Below, piece by piece: positions 36,423 to 45,432 of a stretch of DNA of 64,000 nt (positions are counted from its first letter, which is position 1; the number at the start of each line of letters is the position of its first letter). Made by a program: the position numbers and the translations under genes. The stretch covers positions 434,001 through 498,000 of the forward strand of contig OY760195.1 in the NCBI GenBank assembly GCA_963663375.1. The letters are read 5' to 3'. The stretch comes from JAYREN01 sp963663375 (GTDB taxonomy: Bacteria > Acidobacteriota > Holophagae > Holophagales > Holophagaceae). The notes beneath the pieces are model-generated. The model was not told the DNA's origin, made no database searches, and was given only the letters and a program-made list of their open reading frames with translations.

Positions 36423-38681
36423 ATGCCCGTGATTGGACAATCTTCCATCCGCAAAGAAGGCCGCGCCAAGGTGCTCGGTGCCACCCAGTACACCGCCGAT
36501 GTGCCCGTCGAAGGCCTGTGGCACGGCGCCACCGTGCGCTCCGATGTTCCTAGGGGCATCCTGCGGGCGATCCATTTCGGGGAGGGCATCCCCTGGAACG
36601 AATTCTGCGTCGTCACAGCGGCGGACATCCCCGGGAAGAATCGCGTCGCATCCATCGTCATGGACCAGCCCTTCCTGGTGGCCCTTGGCGAGGAGGTCGC
36701 CCACGCGGAGCAACCCGTGGTGTTGCTGGCCCATCCGGACCGCTATCGGCTGGAAGCCGCCCGCCGGGCCGTGCGCCTGGACATTGAACCCCTGCCGGAG
36801 GTGCTGGATCTGGAGGCCTCTCTGCGCCATGACCCCATCATCTATGGCAAGGACAACCTGCTGAAGGAAATCCGCATCACTAAGGGGGATCCCGGCTCCG
36901 TCTGGAGCGCCGCCACCACCCTCGTCGAAGGAGAATACCGCACGGGCGCCCAGGAACAGATGTATCTGGAGACTCAGGCCATCCTGGCCCAGGCGACCAC
37001 GGACGAGGCGGGTCTGCATCTCTTCGTGCAGGGGTCGATGCAGTGCCCCTATTACGTGCATGGCGCCCTGGTGGGGCTCTTCGGCCTGCCTGCGGATCGT
37101 GTGCGCGTTACGGCCCTGGAAATGGGCGGTGCCTTCGGCGGCAAGGAGGACTATCCCTCGCTCATCGCCGGCCATTCGGCCCTTCTCGCCTGGAAATGCG
37201 GCCACCCCGTGCGCATTGTCTATGACCGGGAGGAGGACATGGTCGCCACCACCAAGCGCCATCCCTCCCGCACCCGGATCAAATCGGCCTTCGACGAGGA
37301 AGGCCACCTGCTGGCCCTGGAGGTGGATTTCGTGCTGGATGGCGGCGCCTTCGCCACCATGTCTCCGGTGGTGCTCAGCCGAGGCACCCTACACGCCGCG
37401 GGCGTCTACCGCTGCCCCCACATCGCGATTCACGGGCGGGCCATGGCCACCAATACCCCCCCCGCCGGCGCCTTCCGAGGTTTTGGCGCTCCCCAGAGCC
37501 TCTTCGCCATCGAGCGGCACATGGACCTCTGCGCCCAGCGCCTCGGGTTGACCCCCGTGGAGCTGCGACGGCGCAACTTCCTGCGCATGGGAGACACCAT
37601 GGCCACCGGCCAGGTGATCCGGGAGGATCTCGATCTGGCGGGCCTCATGGACCGGGCCCTGGCGGAACTGGGCTATGGCGAAAAAGAGGCCCGCTTCGCG
37701 GCGGAGAACGCCCAGAGGCCGGAGATTCGCCGAGGCGTGGGCTTCGCGGTCTTCATGCACGGCTGCGGGTTCACCGGCAGCGGCGAAGCCAAGTTGGCCT
37801 CGGTCGCGGGACTGGAGGCCCTGCCGGATGGTCGAGTCGCGGTCCTGGCCGCTTCCACGGAGATGGGCCAGGGCAAGCACACGGTCTTCGCCCAGGTGGC
37901 AGCCGAGGCCCTGGCCCTGCCCATGGAACTCGTCGAAGTCGCCCCCTCGGACACCTCCCGAGTGCCCAACAGCGGCCCCACCGTGGCCAGCCGCAGCACC
38001 ATGGTGGTAGGCAAACTCATCCAGGACGCCGCCATCGCCTTCCGCCAGGGACTCCTTCAGCAGGGTTTCCTCCAGGAGCCTTATACCCCCGAAGCCTTCC
38101 AGGCTGCGGTGCGCGCCATCCTCGCCCGCAGCGGCACCTACAAGACCTACGCCCAGTTCCACACGCCGCCCCAGCAGCAGTGGGACGATGCCACCTACCG
38201 AGGGGATGCCTACCCCACTTTCACCTGGGCCTGCTACGCCGCCCAGGTGGCCGTGGACACCGATACCTGGGAGGTGGCCGTGGAAGACTTCGTGGCGGTC
38301 CAGGAGGTCGGCCGCGTGATCAACCCGACCCTGGCCACAGGCCAGGTGCAGGGCGGCGTGGGCCAGGGCATCGGCTTCGGCCTCTGGGAGGAAGTCCGCA
38401 TGCAGAAGGGACGCATGGCCAACGCCCAGTTCACCAACTACATCATTCCTACCCTGGCCGATCTCCCGAAGATCCGTGTGGTCTTCCTCGAAAACCCCCA
38501 TCCGGCCGGCCCTGGAGGCGCCAAGGGACTCGGGGAGCTCCCCATGAATGGTCCCGCCCCCGCGCTTCTCAATGCCGTGGATTCCGCCCTTAGGGCCTCC
38601 ATGGGGGCTCTGCGCCTGGACGAGGCGCCCATGACCCCCGAACGCCTGTTAACCCGTGTCGAGGAGGTGGCCCGTGGCTGA
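36423..38681 (+). CDS. Xanthine dehydrogenase-family molybdopterin subunit
   Basis: 752-residue molybdenum hydroxylase large subunit without fused iron-sulfur domains. Motifs: GGAFGGKEDYPS, GAFRGFGAPQS, and GAKGLGELPMNG with the catalytic Glu near the C-terminus. With the next two genes it forms a complete three-subunit xanthine dehydrogenase-type enzyme. The ATG at 36423, with CAGGAA upstream, lies 8 nt after ygfK. It is the second purine-type hydroxylase of the operon; which enzyme takes hypoxanthine, xanthine or another heterocycle is not readable from sequence. Confidence 0.9.
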   Translation: MPVIGQSSIRKEGRAKVLGATQYTADVPVEGLWHGATVRSDVPRGILRAIHFGEGIPWNEFCVVTAADIPGKNRVASIVMDQPFLVALGEEVAHAEQPVVLLAHPDRYRLEAARRAVRLDIEPLPEVLDLEASLRHDPIIYGKDNLLKEIRITKGDPGSVWSAATTLVEGEYRTGAQEQMYLETQAILAQATTDEAGLHLFVQGSMQCPYYVHGALVGLFGLPADRVRVTALEMGGAFGGKEDYPSLIAGHSALLAWKCGHPVRIVYDREEDMVATTKRHPSRTRIKSAFDEEGHLLALEVDFVLDGGAFATMSPVVLSRGTLHAAGVYRCPHIAIHGRAMATNTPPAGAFRGFGAPQSLFAIERHMDLCAQRLGLTPVELRRRNFLRMGDTMATGQVIREDLDLAGLMDRALAELGYGEKEARFAAENAQRPEIRRGVGFAVFMHGCGFTGSGEAKLASVAGLEALPDGRVAVLAASTEMGQGKHTVFAQVAAEALALPMELVEVAPSDTSRVPNSGPTVASRSTMVVGKLIQDAAIAFRQGLLQQGFLQEPYTPEAFQAAVRAILARSGTYKTYAQFHTPPQQQWDDATYRGDAYPTFTWACYAAQVAVDTDTWEVAVEDFVAVQEVGRVINPTLATGQVQGGVGQGIGFGLWEEVRMQKGRMANAQFTNYIIPTLADLPKIRVVFLENPHPAGPGGAKGLGELPMNGPAPALLNAVDSALRASMGALRLDEAPMTPERLLTRVEEVARG

Positions 38682-39147
38682 CCCGATCACCCTTAGCTTC
38701 ACCCTCAACGGCACCCCCCAGAGTCTTTCCGTGCATCCCATGACCCGGCTCTTGGACCTGATCCGCGAGGACCTGGGCCTCACGGGCACCAAGGAAGGCT
38801 GTGGCGAAGGGGAATGCGGGGCCTGCGCCGTGCTCCTCGATGGCCGGGTGGTGAACAGCTGCCTTGTTCCCGCGATCCAGATCGAGGGGGCCGAACTCGT
38901 CACCATCGAAGGACTGGCTACGGCCTCGGGCCTTCATCCCATGCAGGCGGCCCTCCTGACCCACAATGGCGCCCAGTGTGGCTTCTGTTCCCCGGGCATG
39001 GCCATCACCGCCTCAGACCTCCTGCGCCGCTGCCCCAACCCGGATCACGGGGCCGTGAAGAACGCCCTCAGCGGGAATCTCTGCCGCTGCACGGGCTACG
39101 CCAAGATCGTGGAATCCGTCGAGGACGCAGCAAGGAGCCAGGCATGA
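38674..39147 (+). CDS. 2Fe-2S subunit of xanthine dehydrogenase
   Basis: 157-residue small subunit with GCGEGECGACAVLLDG and CGFCSPGMAI plus CRCTGYAKIVES, the two [2Fe-2S] sites of xanthine dehydrogenase. The GTG at 38674 has GAGGAGG upstream and overlaps the end of the large-subunit gene by 8 nt. Confidence 0.93.
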   Translation: MADPITLSFTLNGTPQSLSVHPMTRLLDLIREDLGLTGTKEGCGEGECGACAVLLDGRVVNSCLVPAIQIEGAELVTIEGLATASGLHPMQAALLTHNGAQCGFCSPGMAITASDLLRRCPNPDHGAVKNALSGNLCRCTGYAKIVESVEDAARSQA

Positions 39148-40010
39148 GGGGCTTTCTTCCCAGCATGGAATGCCAACGCCCCGCCACCCTGGCGGAAGCC
39201 CTGGCCCTGCTTGCCTCCGGAGCCGGGCGCCCCTTCGCGGGGGGCACAGACCTGATGGTGCTGTACAACGCAGGCAAGACCCAGCACACCCGCTTCCTGG
39301 ACATCTCGCAGTTGTCCGAACTGAAAGGCGTCCGGGAGACGCCTACCCACCTCGACCTGGGCGCCCTGTGCACCTTCACGGAGCTGCTGGAGCACCCGGC
39401 CATCCACCGCCACATGCCCAATCTGGTGAAGAGCGCCCGGGCCACGGGCGCCCTGGCCATCCAGAACCGCGGCACCCTGGGTGGCAATATCGCCAACGCC
39501 AGCCCAGCCGGGGACACGCCCCCCTGCCTGCTGGCCTATGAGGCCGAGCTGGAGCTGGTCTCGGCGCGGGGCACGCGAACGGTGCCCTACGAGGCCTTCC
39601 ATCGGGGCTACAAGCTCATAGACCTGGCTCCGGATGAACTGGTGGCCCGCATCCGCCTCCCCAAGCCGGTGGGAACCCACGTCCACTACTTCCGCAAGGT
39701 GGGCACACGGCAGGCCCAGGCCATCGCCAAGCTGAGCCTCGCCTGCGTGGCCCAGATCGCCGAGGGACGAATCGCGAAGGTGCGCATCGGTCTCGGTGCC
39801 GTGGCCCCTGCCCCGGTGCGAGCCCCTCATGCCGAGGCGGCTCTATGCGGTCAGCCGCTGGATGCCCTGCCGGTGGACGCGGTCCTTCAGGCCCTGGAGG
39901 CCGACATGAGCCCCATCGACGACATCCGCTCCACGGCCCACTACCGCAGCATCGTCATGGGGAACATCCTGGGGCAGGCCCTGCGGATCCTCTCCGCAAC
40001 CCGGAGTTGA
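39144..40010 (+). CDS. ygfM: FAD-binding subunit of xanthine dehydrogenase (YgfM/XdhB-like)
   Basis: 288-residue FAD subunit of the CO-dehydrogenase medium-chain type. FAD motifs: PFAGGTDLMV near 30 and QNRGTLGGNIANASPAGDTPP near 110-130. It would pass electrons from the iron-sulfur clusters to NAD+. It overlaps the 2Fe-2S gene by ATGA, so the three subunits are translationally linked. It could also serve the FAD-less enzyme encoded at 30515. Confidence 0.9.
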   Translation: MRGFLPSMECQRPATLAEALALLASGAGRPFAGGTDLMVLYNAGKTQHTRFLDISQLSELKGVRETPTHLDLGALCTFTELLEHPAIHRHMPNLVKSARATGALAIQNRGTLGGNIANASPAGDTPPCLLAYEAELELVSARGTRTVPYEAFHRGYKLIDLAPDELVARIRLPKPVGTHVHYFRKVGTRQAQAIAKLSLACVAQIAEGRIAKVRIGLGAVAPAPVRAPHAEAALCGQPLDALPVDAVLQALEADMSPIDDIRSTAHYRSIVMGNILGQALRILSATRS

Positions 40011-40014
40011 CGAG

Positions 40015-41388
40015 ATGCTTCATGGATTCCGGGGAGCCCTGCTCCACTTCCACGACGACCCCTTCCAGAACGCACGGGAGATGGATGCCTGCACCTTCAT
40101 CCCGGACGGCCTTCTCCTGGTAGCAGAGGGGAAAGTGGTGGGGATCGGCCCCTACAAGGAGATGCGCGGGACCGCCGGGAACGCCCCCGTGCGTGACCAT
40201 CGGGGATGTCTCCTCATGCCGGGCTTCGTGGATACCCATATCCACTACTCTCAGACCGGGATGATCGCCTCCTATGGCGAGCAACTCCTCTCGTGGCTGG
40301 AGACCTATACCTTTCCCGCGGAGGCATGTTTCAGCGATGCGGCCCATGCCCGGCTCCTGGCGGACCGCTGCCTGGACGAGCTGCTCCGGAATGGCACCAC
40401 CACGGCCATGGTCTTCGGAACGGTGCACCCGGAATCCGTGGATGCCTTCTTTGAGGCCTCGGAGGCCCGCCGCCTGCGCATGATCGCGGGCAAGGTCCTC
40501 ATGGATCGCCATGCCCCGTCCAACCTCCTGGATACCCCCGAGCGGGCCTGGGCGGAATCGTCGGCCCTCATCGACCGCTGGCACGGTCGAGGCCGGGCGC
40601 GTTACGCCGTCACGCCCCGCTTCGCGCCGACTTCCTCGGATGCGCAATTCCAGGTCGCTCGCCGACTCCTGGAAGACCATCCTGGCGTCTACCTCCAGAC
40701 CCATCTGGCAGAGAACCGACACGAGGTGGCCTGGGTGGAAGCCCTGTTCGCCCATCTCCCCCCGCCCCCCGGCAAGACCCACTGCGGATACCTGGATGTG
40801 TACGACCACTTCGGCCTGGTGGGCCCGCGTTCGGTCTTCGCTCACGCCATCCACCTCGACGCCCGCGACTTCCAACGGCTTTCCCAGCGGGGCGCTGGCA
40901 TTGCCTCCTGCCCGACCTCCAACCTCTTCCTCGGCAGTGGCCTATTCCCTTTCGCCCAGGCCACGGGACCGGACCATCCCGTGCGGCTCGGTCTGGGGAC
41001 CGACGTGGGGGCGGGCACGAGTTTCGGCATGCTCCAGACCCTCAACGAGGCCTATAAAGTGGCCCAGATGGGTGGCCAGCGCCTTTCACCGCTGCAGGCC
41101 TTCTATCTGGCCACCCTGGGCGGCGCCCGCACACTGGACCTGGAAGACTGCATCGGCAGCTTCCAGCCGGGCCGCGAGGCGGATCTGGTCGTGCTGGACC
41201 CTCAGGCGACGCCCCTTCTGGCGAACCGCATGGCCTCCGCGCACACACTGGCGGAGCGACTCTTCCTCTTTCAGATGCTCGGGGATGACCGAGCCGTTAA
41301 GGCCACCTACATCCTGGGCGAACCCGCGTTCATTCCCCACAAGGCGAGCCAAGGGGGCGACATCCTGGGATGGGCCGATCTGGAATGA
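40015..41388 (+). CDS. guaD: Guanine deaminase
   Basis: Converts guanine to xanthine and ammonia. 457 residues. The metal site FVDTHIHYSQT, followed by SYGEQLLSWLETYTFPAE, is characteristic of guanine deaminase within the amidohydrolase superfamily. Other metal-ligand positions are THLAENRHE, VFAHAIHLD and LGTDVGAG. It follows ygfM after 4 nt. It feeds guanine-derived xanthine to the neighbouring dehydrogenases. Confidence 0.93.
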   Translation: MLHGFRGALLHFHDDPFQNAREMDACTFIPDGLLLVAEGKVVGIGPYKEMRGTAGNAPVRDHRGCLLMPGFVDTHIHYSQTGMIASYGEQLLSWLETYTFPAEACFSDAAHARLLADRCLDELLRNGTTTAMVFGTVHPESVDAFFEASEARRLRMIAGKVLMDRHAPSNLLDTPERAWAESSALIDRWHGRGRARYAVTPRFAPTSSDAQFQVARRLLEDHPGVYLQTHLAENRHEVAWVEALFAHLPPPPGKTHCGYLDVYDHFGLVGPRSVFAHAIHLDARDFQRLSQRGAGIASCPTSNLFLGSGLFPFAQATGPDHPVRLGLGTDVGAGTSFGMLQTLNEAYKVAQMGGQRLSPLQAFYLATLGGARTLDLEDCIGSFQPGREADLVVLDPQATPLLANRMASAHTLAERLFLFQMLGDDRAVKATYILGEPAFIPHKASQGGDILGWADLE

Positions 41389-41390
41389 AC

Positions 41391-41432
41391 ATATTTTTTA
41401 CTGCTATGGTTAATTTTTTGTTTGGGTGTACG
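41391..41432 (+). promoter_or_regulatory. AT-rich element before ygeY, candidate internal promoter or operator
   Basis: An AT-rich block in an otherwise GC-rich operon. Its sequence (TTTTTTACTGC ... TTTGGGTGTACG) resembles the AT-rich block at 30314-30359 upstream of the first operon gene (TTTTTTACCGT ... TTTTTGGTGTGCG). It probably starts a second transcript in the operon. A small hairpin (41441-41447 with 41460-41466) follows. Confidence 0.4.
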
Positions 41433-41487
41433 ATGCCCCCAAACGCCTACGCCCCTCTGGGCGTTTCGACCCGAAAGGATGGCTCCC

Positions 41488-42696
41488 GTGAGTGACCTCT
41501 ACCAACGCATCCAAGACCGAGCCAAGGCCCTCGAGTCCGACACCACTCGCTTTCTCATGGATATGGTCCGCGTGCCCTCCTTCAGCGGGAAAGAAGAGGA
41601 GGTCATCCAGGTCATCAAGGCCGAGATGGAAAAGGTGGGCTTCGACGAAGTGCGCATTGACGGCCTGGGCAACGTCATCGGCCGCATCGGCAACGGCCCG
41701 CGGGTCATCGCCTTCGACGCCCACATCGACACCGTGTATCCCGGCGATCTGAGCCTCTGGGACTTCGACCCATTCACCCCCAAGATCGAGGACGGGAAGG
41801 TTTGGGGCCGCGGCACCGTGGACCAGGAGGGCGGCATGGCCTCCATGGTGACCGCCGGCAAGATCATCAAGGAGATGGGCCTGAACGACCAGTTCACCAT
41901 TCTCTTCACGGGCACCGTGATGGAGGAGGACTGCGACGGTCTCTGCTGGACCTACCTCATCAAGGAAGAAAAGATTCGCCCCGAGTTGGTGGTGATCACC
42001 GAGCCCACCAACATGAACATCTACCGGGGCCACCGTGGGCGTATGGAGATGCAGGTCAAGGTCAAGGGCCTCAGCTGCCATGGCAGCGCGCCGGAACGGG
42101 GCGATAACGCCATCTACAAGATCAGCCGCATCGCCTTGGAGATTGAGAAGCTTCACGAGCGCTTGGCTAACGATCCCTTCCTCGGCAAGGGCAGTATCTG
42201 TGTGAGCCAAGTCTTCTTCACGGGCCCCAGCCAGTGCGCCGTGCCCGATAGCGCGACCCTGAGCCTGGATCGCCGCCTCACCTGGGGCGAGACCAAGGAG
42301 AGCGCCGTGGCGGAAGTGAAGGACGCCGCCGCCCGGGCCGGTTATGCCGACGCCGAAGTGACGATTCTCGAGTACCGCGAGCCCGCCTACACGGGCCTCG
42401 TCTATCCCATGGAGAAGTACTACCCCACCTGGGTGCTCGCCGAGGACAGCCCCTGGCTGAAGGAGGCCGTGGCCGCCTACGAGCAGGCGCTCGGCAAGCA
42501 GCCCCTGGTGGACAAGTGGACCTTCAGCACCAACGGCATCGCCATCGCGGGCCTCGAAGGCATCCCCTGCATCGGCCTCGGTCCTGGCAACGAAGTGCTC
42601 GCCCACTTCCCCAACGAGCACTGCCCCCTGGAGCACCTCTCGGGCGCCTCAGCCTTCTACGCCGCGCTTGTGGCGAAACTGAACGGAAAAAATTAA
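41488..42696 (+). CDS. ygeY: YgeY-family M20 amidohydrolase
   Basis: 402-residue metallohydrolase of the M20/ArgE/DapE type. Motifs: AFDAHIDTVYPGD (metal His and Asp), GRGTVDQEGGMASM and MEEDCDGLCW, with dimerisation domain in the middle. It belongs to the 'selenium metabolism hydrolase' YgeY subgroup that always travels with ygeW and hyuA. It likely hydrolyses an N-acyl or N-carbamoyl intermediate from purine ring opening. GTG at 41488 has AAAGGA at good spacing; an ATG at 41479 lies too close to that site but cannot be excluded. Confidence 0.9.
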   Translation: MSDLYQRIQDRAKALESDTTRFLMDMVRVPSFSGKEEEVIQVIKAEMEKVGFDEVRIDGLGNVIGRIGNGPRVIAFDAHIDTVYPGDLSLWDFDPFTPKIEDGKVWGRGTVDQEGGMASMVTAGKIIKEMGLNDQFTILFTGTVMEEDCDGLCWTYLIKEEKIRPELVVITEPTNMNIYRGHRGRMEMQVKVKGLSCHGSAPERGDNAIYKISRIALEIEKLHERLANDPFLGKGSICVSQVFFTGPSQCAVPDSATLSLDRRLTWGETKESAVAEVKDAAARAGYADAEVTILEYREPAYTGLVYPMEKYYPTWVLAEDSPWLKEAVAAYEQALGKQPLVDKWTFSTNGIAIAGLEGIPCIGLGPGNEVLAHFPNEHCPLEHLSGASAFYAALVAKLNGKN

Positions 42697-42815
42697 TCCA
42701 CGGATGCACACGGATGAACACAGATATAAAAATGACCGCGCGGAGATCCAGTCAATGGGGGTGGTCCCCTGTGACCTCCTGCTTTTATCCGTGTGTATCC
42801 GTGTTCATCCGTGGA
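42697..42815. repeat. REP-like palindromic element, copy 1
   Basis: 119 nt. The left arm (TCCACGGATGCACACGGATG...) and right arm (...CGTGTTCATCCGTGGA) are near-perfect inverted repeats of about 30 nt built from CCGTG/CACGG units, able to form a long hairpin. Central sequence is unique. A second copy is at 46625. It occupies the whole gap between ygeY and the threonine-synthase-like gene. Confidence 0.85.
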
Positions 42816-42843
42816 CCAAAAATATTTCCCTCCCTGGTGTTCC

Positions 42844-44058
42844 ATGGCTGATTTCATCTACCGCTGCACGAAATGCGGCCGCGAGTATTCGCGGGATGAG
42901 GTGCGCTACCTCTGCCCGGAGTGCGGAAAGGCCTACCATCCGGGGATTCCCCTCGTGGGCGTCCTGGAGGCGGTCTTCGATTACGAGGCGATCGGGTCCA
43001 GATTCGACAGGAACTGTCCCGACTGGAACCTGTTCTGTGCGGTGGAGCCTCAGTTCCATCCCCCGCTCGCCGTGGGCAATACGCCTCTGACGAAGGCGGA
43101 CCGGCTCGGGGCCCAGCTGGGGCTCTCCAATCTCTGGGTGAAAAATGACGGACTGAACCCCAGCGGCAGCCTCAAGGACCGCGCCTCCTTCCTGGTGGTA
43201 GCCGAGGCCCTGCGGGTGGGTGAGAAGCGCATCGTGGCAGCTTCCACGGGCAACGCCGCCTCGGCGCTCGCCGCAGTTTGCGCCAGCACCGACCGGGAAG
43301 CACTGATCTTCGTACCCGAGAAGGCGCCCAAGGCCAAGCTTGTGCAGATGGTGCTCTACGGCGCCAAGGTCGTTCCCGTGAAGGGCACCTACGATGATGC
43401 CTTCCGCCTTTCCCTGGAATTCACTTCGAAGCGCGGCGGGCTGAACCGCAACACGGCCTACCACCCCCTCACCATCGAAGGCAAGAAGACCGCAGGCCTG
43501 GAGATCTGGGCCCAACTGGGCTTCCAGGTGCCCGATGCCATCCTCGTCTCCGTGGGGGATGGCGTCATCCTGGCGGGCCTGCACAAGGCCTTCCTGGACC
43601 TCCAGCGGGCGGGCCTCATCGAGAGACTCCCCAGGCTCATCTGCGTCCAGGCCGAGACCTCGGATTCCATCCATAACTACATCCAGACCGGGTGCTATGC
43701 AGATGCGGCAAACCCCACCACTCGGGCGGATTCCATCTCGGTGTCCTGTCCCAGCAACGCCCACTGGGCCCGCCGCGCCGTGGTGGAGAGCGGCGGATGC
43801 TCGCTGCTCGTCAGTGATACCGAGATCTTGGAGGCCCAGGCCCAGATGGCGCGCACCACGGGCATCTTCGGGGAGCCCGCCGCCGCCACGGCAGCCGCGG
43901 GTCTCGTGAAACTCCAGGCTGGCAGCTCACGACTGGCTTCCGATGCCAGGGTCGTGATCCTGGCGACGGGGCATGGCCTGAAGGACGTGGAGGCTCCTCT
44001 TTCCCGCGTCTCCATCCCCCAGGCCATCGACCCCTGCCTGGAGGCCGTCCGCGCATGA
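42844..44058 (+). CDS. Threonine synthase-like PLP enzyme with N-terminal zinc ribbon
   Basis: 404-residue fold-type-II PLP enzyme. The N-terminus has a CxxC...CxxC zinc ribbon (YRCTKCG, YLCPECG). The PLP Lys lies in NPSGSLKDRAS and the phosphate/asparagine loop in STGNAASALA, as in threonine synthase. The context of purine-degradation genes, not threonine biosynthesis, suggests another elimination substrate; in related clusters this position is taken by the diaminopropionate lyase YgeX. ATG at 42844 chosen; the frame extends to 42793 inside the repeat. The stop overlaps the hydantoinase start (ATGA). Confidence 0.8.
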   Translation: MADFIYRCTKCGREYSRDEVRYLCPECGKAYHPGIPLVGVLEAVFDYEAIGSRFDRNCPDWNLFCAVEPQFHPPLAVGNTPLTKADRLGAQLGLSNLWVKNDGLNPSGSLKDRASFLVVAEALRVGEKRIVAASTGNAASALAAVCASTDREALIFVPEKAPKAKLVQMVLYGAKVVPVKGTYDDAFRLSLEFTSKRGGLNRNTAYHPLTIEGKKTAGLEIWAQLGFQVPDAILVSVGDGVILAGLHKAFLDLQRAGLIERLPRLICVQAETSDSIHNYIQTGCYADAANPTTRADSISVSCPSNAHWARRAVVESGGCSLLVSDTEILEAQAQMARTTGIFGEPAAATAAAGLVKLQAGSSRLASDARVVILATGHGLKDVEAPLSRVSIPQAIDPCLEAVRA

Positions 44059-45404
44059 GGACGCTGATTCGGAATGGTCGCCTGGTGCTCGAGGATCGCA
44101 TCGAGCCTGGGGAAGTCCTGATCGAGGACGGGCGCATCTCGGCCCTAGGGGCATCCCTGGGTGCGGCCCCGGACCGCGTCATCGATGCGGCGGGTGGCTA
44201 CGTTCTGCCGGGCTTCATCGATTTTCATGTCCATGTGGATGACCGCATCGGGCCCTTCTACCTGGCCGACACCTATGAGAGCGGATCCCGGGTGGCCGTG
44301 CAGAACGGCATCACGACCCTCTGCAGTTTCGTTACGCAGTGGCCTTCGGAAACGCTGATCCAGGCCCTGAACACCGCCAGGGCCAAGGCCGAGGGCAGAA
44401 CCCACGCCGATATTCTCTGGCACCTCACGCCCACGCGCTTCGAGACTGCGGACTGGACTGCCATCGAAGCACTCGTGGCCGCAGGATACAGGACGCTCAA
44501 GTTCTACACGACCTACCGGCCCGCCGGGCTCTTCGCCCCCCCGGAGCGCCTGGACGAAATCTTCCAACGCCTGAGCCCCCTGGGGGCGCGCTTCCTCGTC
44601 CACTGCGAGGACGATGGCCTGATGGCCTCGGTGGACTGCGGAGACTTGGATCTCTCCCGACCCTGCTCCCATGGCACGCTTCGCCCCGAGCAGGCGGAAC
44701 TCCTGGCGGTGGAGGCCCTGCTGGAATTGGCCGCCCGCCACAAGGCGCCTCTGCATGTGGTCCACGTCTCCACCCCCGCTGCGGCGGAAGCGCTGCTGCG
44801 TGCCCGTGGCACGCTCGATATCAGCTGCGAGACATGCCCCCAGTATCTCTGGCTGAATGACACCTGGCTGGATCGGGAGGATGGCCATCGCTGGCTCTGC
44901 TCGCCACCTCTCCGTGGGGGCCGAGGGGCCTTTCGCGATCTGGCCCGCTCCGGGGCCTTCGATGTGTTGGCCACGGACCACTGTGCCTTCCTCGCGCGGG
45001 ACAAGGACGCCTGGGATCATCGCGATATCCGCACCATCGCCAACGGTCTCGCGGGTCTGGGCGCCCTGCCCCATCTCGCCTGGAGGCTCTGGGAGGATGA
45101 CCCGGACCTGGCCGCCCTGGAACTGGCGCGCCGCCTAAGCCGCAATCCCGCGTTTCGCGCCGGGCTCGGGAGCCGCAAGGGCGCGATCCGCCCGGGACTG
45201 GATGCGGACCTGGTCGTGCTGGATCCCTACGGTCCCGAAGCCCCCCTGGTCTCCACCCTGGCGGACGCCTTCGAGACCTATCCCGGTTTCACCTCCCGGC
45301 TGGCCTTCCGCCATGTCCTGCTCCGGGGCGAGCCGGTGTCGGCCAACGGTCGGCTGCTTCACCCCGGATCCCCCGGGGGAGCCCTTCTCCAGCCTCAACC
45401 CTGA
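44055..45404 (+). CDS. hyuA: Hydantoinase/dihydropyrimidinase-family cyclic amidase
   Basis: 449-residue amidohydrolase that opens cyclic amides. Metal site FIDFHVHVDD; a Lys in YRTLKFYTTY at the place of the carboxylated bridging Lys; His in LVHCEDD and VVHVSTP; final Asp in ATDHCAF. These fit the D-hydantoinase/dihydropyrimidinase family. In the anaerobic purine pathway a HyuA-type enzyme is assigned to ring opening. ATG overlaps the upstream stop. Confidence 0.88.
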   Translation: MRTLIRNGRLVLEDRIEPGEVLIEDGRISALGASLGAAPDRVIDAAGGYVLPGFIDFHVHVDDRIGPFYLADTYESGSRVAVQNGITTLCSFVTQWPSETLIQALNTARAKAEGRTHADILWHLTPTRFETADWTAIEALVAAGYRTLKFYTTYRPAGLFAPPERLDEIFQRLSPLGARFLVHCEDDGLMASVDCGDLDLSRPCSHGTLRPEQAELLAVEALLELAARHKAPLHVVHVSTPAAAEALLRARGTLDISCETCPQYLWLNDTWLDREDGHRWLCSPPLRGGRGAFRDLARSGAFDVLATDHCAFLARDKDAWDHRDIRTIANGLAGLGALPHLAWRLWEDDPDLAALELARRLSRNPAFRAGLGSRKGAIRPGLDADLVVLDPYGPEAPLVSTLADAFETYPGFTSRLAFRHVLLRGEPVSANGRLLHPGSPGGALLQPQP

Positions 45405-45432
45405 ATTACACCCATCCACTTAGGAGTCACCC

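Noticed and set aside
40015..41388. Call of the first amidohydrolase as ssnA
   Set aside because: The segment after the metal site is typical of guanine deaminase, while the gene at 48204 has the SsnA features.
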